From an uncultured delta proteobacterium (GTDB lineage Bacteria > Myxococcota_A > Polyangia > Polyangiales > Polyangiaceae): DNA of 54,762 nucleotides. Both the position numbers and the translations under genes were made by a program. Positions within the stretch are counted from its first letter, which is position 1; each line of letters begins with the position of its first letter. This document shows, one piece after another, positions 52,092 to 54,762 of this stretch. The DNA is taken from assembly GCA_903892415.1 (NCBI GenBank), contig CAITIQ010000411.1, positions 1 through 54,762 on the forward strand. Reading direction: 5' to 3'. Under the pieces are notes generated by a model. The model was not told where the DNA came from. It made no database searches and saw only the letters and a list, made by a program, of their open reading frames with translations.

Positions 52092-53209
52092 CCAGCTGCG
52101 GCCGCCGCGACGATTGCGCAAGCGGTTCCGATCGAGAGCGCTGGTACCGCCCACAGCAGCACCAGAAAGAGCTGCTCTTGAATCCAGCGGCCAAACCAGC
52201 GCCGCGCAAGGTCGAAGCGGAAGAGCGCAATATCCACCACCAGGCCAACCCCGAGAGTGAAGTAGTTGAGGCCAAACAGGCGAGTAACGGTGTTGTCTCC
52301 CGAGGCCACCGTTTCATAGGCGGCGTTGATCGTAAAGTTGAGCGCAATGATGGCGAACAGTCCACCAATGAGCACGTTCGCAAGCTCGAACGCTTCGACT
52401 TTGAAGGTACCGTCCTCCTCTACTTGATTGAGCCAAATAGAAAGTAGCGGGATCAGCAGCGCTGAAAAAAGTGGGATGAAAACGGTGGCGAGCACGACCG
52501 CCCAGTCCCGCTTGACCCACAATCCGGCCACGACACGCGAATGGAACGTGCCATGCCAGCCAGAGACGGGAGAGCGCCTCAGATCCACGACTTGCGGTAG
52601 CCAGCCCTGCACCTCGAGCCCGCGCGCGGCATGGCTGTAAGCGACATCGTCTTGATGATAGTCGAGTACCACCTTGTCGAAGGTTGCTCCGCGCACCACG
52701 ACCTCGACCTCGAGCGGATGGCGGTCGAACGGGAAGCGTTGAACGCGGAAGGGCGTTCGAAAGGTAGCCGTCGTGCGTTCGAGCAGCTCGACACTTCCGT
52801 CTGCCGTGGTCTGTAGACCGCGCTCGCGAAAAGAGGGCTCTCCAACCATGTTGCCGAGGGCGATCTCGGGAAACCATATCGTAGTAAGCGCGGCTTCCAC
52901 CTCTGTCCCGCGCAGATCGAGCGGCTCCTTACCGCGCAATTGCGGATCTTCCCAGCGGAGCCGCAGATCAACGGTGCCCGTGAACGTCCCGGCGTTCTCG
53001 TCGACCTCCGTCACCTCGATATATTGCAAGCCGGTGCGGATCACGACGGGGAGCCCTTTGGCGGTGGGCACCGGAAGGGAAGCGGTTCCCCGTTCTGGAG
53101 CAGGCGCCGATGAACTCGCTTGAACCCAGCGCGTTATGAGCAGCACCAGCAAAACCATGGAGGAGCACAGGAGGACGACGAGTCGAGCGGCTTGACTGCG
53201 ACGCTTCAT
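52088..53209 (-). CDS. Prokaryotic pentameric ligand-gated ion channel (Cys-loop/Pro-loop receptor) homologue
   Basis: A 373-residue protein. A hydrophobic N-terminal signal (about 10-27) precedes an extracellular beta domain with the pLGIC signatures: L-R-W-E-D (about 84-88), I-W-F-P-E-I-A-L-G-N (111-120) and the F-P-F-D loop (159-162). Four spans follow at about 236-260, 275-297, 310-331 and 345-370. The first contains F-I-P-L, and T-R-L-F-G-L-N-Y-F opens the third. The F-P-F-D loop has no flanking cysteines; the only Cys are at 15 and 364. Thus it belongs with GLIC/ELIC-type channels that lack the Cys-loop disulfide. It overlaps the upstream Cache-HAMP gene by four bases (ATGA). Ligand and ion selectivity cannot be read. 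Confidence 0.85.
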   Translation of the reverse strand: MKRRSQAARLVVLLCSSMVLLVLLITRWVQASSSAPAPERGTASLPVPTAKGLPVVIRTGLQYIEVTEVDENAGTFTGTVDLRLRWEDPQLRGKEPLDLRGTEVEAALTTIWFPEIALGNMVGEPSFRERGLQTTADGSVELLERTTATFRTPFRVQRFPFDRHPLEVEVVVRGATFDKVVLDYHQDDVAYSHAARGLEVQGWLPQVVDLRRSPVSGWHGTFHSRVVAGLWVKRDWAVVLATVFIPLFSALLIPLLSIWLNQVEEDGTFKVEAFELANVLIGGLFAIIALNFTINAAYETVASGDNTVTRLFGLNYFTLGVGLVVDIALFRFDLARRWFGRWIQEQLFLVLLWAVPALSIGTACAIVAAAAAG

Positions 53210-54351
53210 GTTTGCTCCGGGGCGGCTGCTTCCGCGTTGCCGGCGGCTTTCGTGCGCAGGGTTTCATGCGCTGCGGCGAGCTCCTGCAGTTCCTCGGTCA
53301 TCTCGTCAGCGCCTTCGATCTTCGCTGCGTGGTCGCCATTGGCGAGCGCCTGAAGCTTTTCACTAACTTCGCGCAAAGGCCGCAATACCATGCCGCGGAT
53401 AACCACCAGGATGATGCCAACGCACAGCACGATCCCGAATAGCGTGATCAGCCCTTGCCAAGCCACCGTCTCTGAACTTGCGGCGCGCGACCCAGCGAAA
53501 TCTCCGGCAATGGCGATTACGCCGAGCTCCTTGCCTGCGTAGTTGCGTACCGGAATAACCAGTACGCCGTAGGGCAGTCCACCGGCCTCGCGGACATACT
53601 TTTGTTCGCCGCCTCCGCTCAGATCGCGATCCGTGACCAGCTGCCGCATACGCTCCAAGTGCGTTGTGTGCACGCGGATGTATTTGCCGACGCGATTTTC
53701 GTCGGTCAGCACGTCACCGGGCATGTTGGTAGCGGTCGCGCGCAGGGGCTGCTCTTCAATGAATAGCGCTACGTCGAAGCCGTATTGCGCTTTGAGCCCG
53801 TCAAGCAGCGGTGCGAAATCAAGGCCGAACTCGATTACGCCGATCTCGCCTGCGCCATCCCGCACCGGTGCCACGCCGAAGATGCCGGGGCCGGCGCGGC
53901 TGATCGATACGCCCTTGAGGCTCAGGTGATCCTTGAAGCACTCAACGATCATCGGTCGAAAGCTGGAGACGTCGTCCCCGAACTTCGCCGGGTCATTGAG
54001 GCGCAAGAAGGACGTCGAGGGCGGGACGAAGAATTGCGCCTGAGCGACGCCAAAGCGATTCTGCTGGCCCTCGAACATGAGCGCGGTTTCATCTTGCAGC
54101 TCCTCGCGCTGTCCGGCGCGGAGCAGCTCCTGAATGGCAGGTAAGGAGGCGACCAATTCGGCGCGAGCGAGCGCCTTCGACTCGGTCTCGGCCATGCCGT
54201 TGACCACGATTGCGCGCATGAGCTGAAATCGACTCTCCTCAACCGAGCCGATCAACCCGCTCGACATGCGGTTGTTGATGAGGGCCGACAGAACCAGAAT
54301 CAGCACCAAGGCGCTGATGAGCACCGCAGGCGCGCTGACACGAACTTTCAT
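53206..54351 (-). CDS. Double-Cache/HAMP membrane sensor without a signalling output domain
   Basis: A 381-residue protein: a membrane span at about 9-28, an extracytoplasmic double-Cache-3-type domain (about 35-300), a second span (about 305-325), then a HAMP-like segment and a short coiled tail. The Cache part is recognised by Q-A-Q-F-F-V-P-P, then S-F-L-R-L-N-D-P-A-K-F-G-D-D, S-S-F-R-P-M-I and I-G-V-I-E-F-G-L-D. Such sensors usually end in a methyl-accepting, kinase or cyclase domain; here the protein stops about 55 residues after the second span. It is first in a unit with the ion channel gene, coupled by a four-base overlap, so it may feed a signal to the channel or modulate it. Confidence 0.85.
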   Translation of the reverse strand: MKVRVSAPAVLISALVLILVLSALINNRMSSGLIGSVEESRFQLMRAIVVNGMAETESKALARAELVASLPAIQELLRAGQREELQDETALMFEGQQNRFGVAQAQFFVPPSTSFLRLNDPAKFGDDVSSFRPMIVECFKDHLSLKGVSISRAGPGIFGVAPVRDGAGEIGVIEFGLDFAPLLDGLKAQYGFDVALFIEEQPLRATATNMPGDVLTDENRVGKYIRVHTTHLERMRQLVTDRDLSGGGEQKYVREAGGLPYGVLVIPVRNYAGKELGVIAIAGDFAGSRAASSETVAWQGLITLFGIVLCVGIILVVIRGMVLRPLREVSEKLQALANGDHAAKIEGADEMTEELQELAAAHETLRTKAAGNAEAAAPEQT

Positions 54352-54454
54352 GGGCCGACGCTAGCGGGCGCTGCCTCGAAATGCATCACCCTGATCCGTC
54401 GACTCGGCAACAAAGTCGCGCGACGCTCCCAAATCGCGTGTACGCGGCTGTTGG

Positions 54455-54762
54455 TCAAACGGGCTTGCAATACGCGGGATTCTGTCCGTTGCAGCCGGCC
54501 CCATTGTTTGGGCAGTCCGCAGGATTCGGCGGGCAGGGCACCGAGCATTTGGGCCCCATGCCGAAGACATGGCACTCGCCGACAAAGCCCCCAGCATCGC
54601 AACAGGTATCGACGACTGGATCGCAGACGAGCGCGAAGTCGATGCAACTCGCGGCCCCGCCTCCGCCGCTCATCGTGGCTCCGCCGCTGCCGCCTGCGTT
54701 GCTGCCGCCTGCGTTGCTGCCGCCTGCGTTGCTGCCGCCCGCGTTGCTGCCGCCTGCGTTGC
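54455..54762 (-). CDS. Partial Cys-rich protein with (NAGGS)n linker, runs off the right edge
   Basis: The minus strand is open from the window edge to a stop at 54455 (about 102 residues visible). The visible part starts inside an N-A-G-G-S repeat, passes through G-G-A-T-M-S-G-G-G-G-A-A and ends in a compact Cys-rich domain with ten Cys (S-C-I-D-F, V-C-D-P, T-C-C-D-A, E-C-H-V, K-C-S-V-P-C and others). An internal ATG at 54673 is not a believable start, because it lies in the linker. Most likely this is a lipoprotein whose signal lies beyond the edge, like the other Ser/Gly-linked Cys-rich lipoproteins here. Function unknown. Confidence 0.7.
   Translation of the reverse strand, partial: NAGGSNAGGSNAGGSNAGGSNAGGSGGATMSGGGGAASCIDFALVCDPVVDTCCDAGGFVGECHVFGMGPKCSVPCPPNPADCPNNGAGCNGQNPAYCKPV
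54686..54760 (-). repeat. Five 15-base tandem repeats encoding N-A-G-G-S
   Basis: Plus-strand unit GCTGCCGCCTGCGTT is repeated five times without gaps, the fourth copy having one T-to-C change that is synonymous on the coding strand. The array continues to the edge of the window. It encodes the linker of the partial Cys-rich protein and is prone to slippage in multiples of five residues without frameshift. Confidence 0.9.

Overview
The window looks like chromosomal DNA from a myxobacterium (Myxococcota), most likely a Polyangiales-type genome. The sequence signs are very high GC with strong third-position G/C, almost no intergenic space, many lipoproteins with a C-G-D-D-like start followed by a Gly/Ser/Ala-rich linker, several Hanks-type Ser/Thr kinases with extracytoplasmic tails, an IgGFc-binding-type surface protein, ECF sigma factors, and TPR/PEGA membrane proteins. 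The taxon is inferred from gene content; no rRNA or tRNA was seen. No intergenic gap reaches 300 bases; the longest is about 180.

Layout. Bases 1-140 look like the end of an IS66-type insertion sequence running off the left edge. Then come a Kelch lipoprotein, a VOC / YciI-like / ECF42-type sigma factor cassette (1.7-4.2 kb), and a minus-strand run of exported or membrane proteins (4.2-10.4 kb): a small lipoprotein, a beta-helix lipoprotein, an ImpE/TagJ-like domain fused to a DUF4328 membrane domain, an M1-type metallopeptidase lipoprotein and an anchored unknown. From 10.4 to 17.1 kb lie a TPR-Ser/Thr kinase, a CPBP protease, a 43-residue membrane protein, an unknown membrane protein, a GNAT acetyltransferase, a small Cys-rich lipoprotein and an AsmA-like protein.

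At 17.2-23 kb an ECF sigma factor overlaps a 1725-residue protein that joins a FecR-like region to VIT, von Willebrand A and repeat regions. An orphan cheR-cheB pair (23-24.9 kb) is divergent from two coupled DUF2169-pentapeptide-repeat giants (25-30.5 kb). Two kinase plus TPR-membrane-protein modules follow, one on each strand (30.5-34.9 kb and 41.6-44.9 kb); the first kinase carries an N-terminal pseudokinase domain. Between them are DUF2452, M74 endopeptidase, DUF2505, two coupled secreted proteins built from the same two-cysteine repeat, and a protein with about eleven Cys-rich tandem repeats. The right end has a GH31 glycosidase, an IgGFc-binding-type lipoprotein, a cytochrome P450, an unknown protein, and a two-gene unit pairing a Cache-HAMP sensor with a prokaryotic pentameric ligand-gated ion channel homologue (52.1-54.4 kb). 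A lipoprotein-like gene with (NAGGS)n repeats runs off the right edge.

The genes mostly concern the cell envelope and signalling rather than core metabolism. The best candidates for undescribed biology are the Cache-HAMP/ion-channel pair, the sigma factor with the FecR-VIT-VWA partner, the ImpE-DUF4328 fusion, the pseudokinase-kinase protein with its repeated TPR partner module, and the two-cysteine repeat pair.
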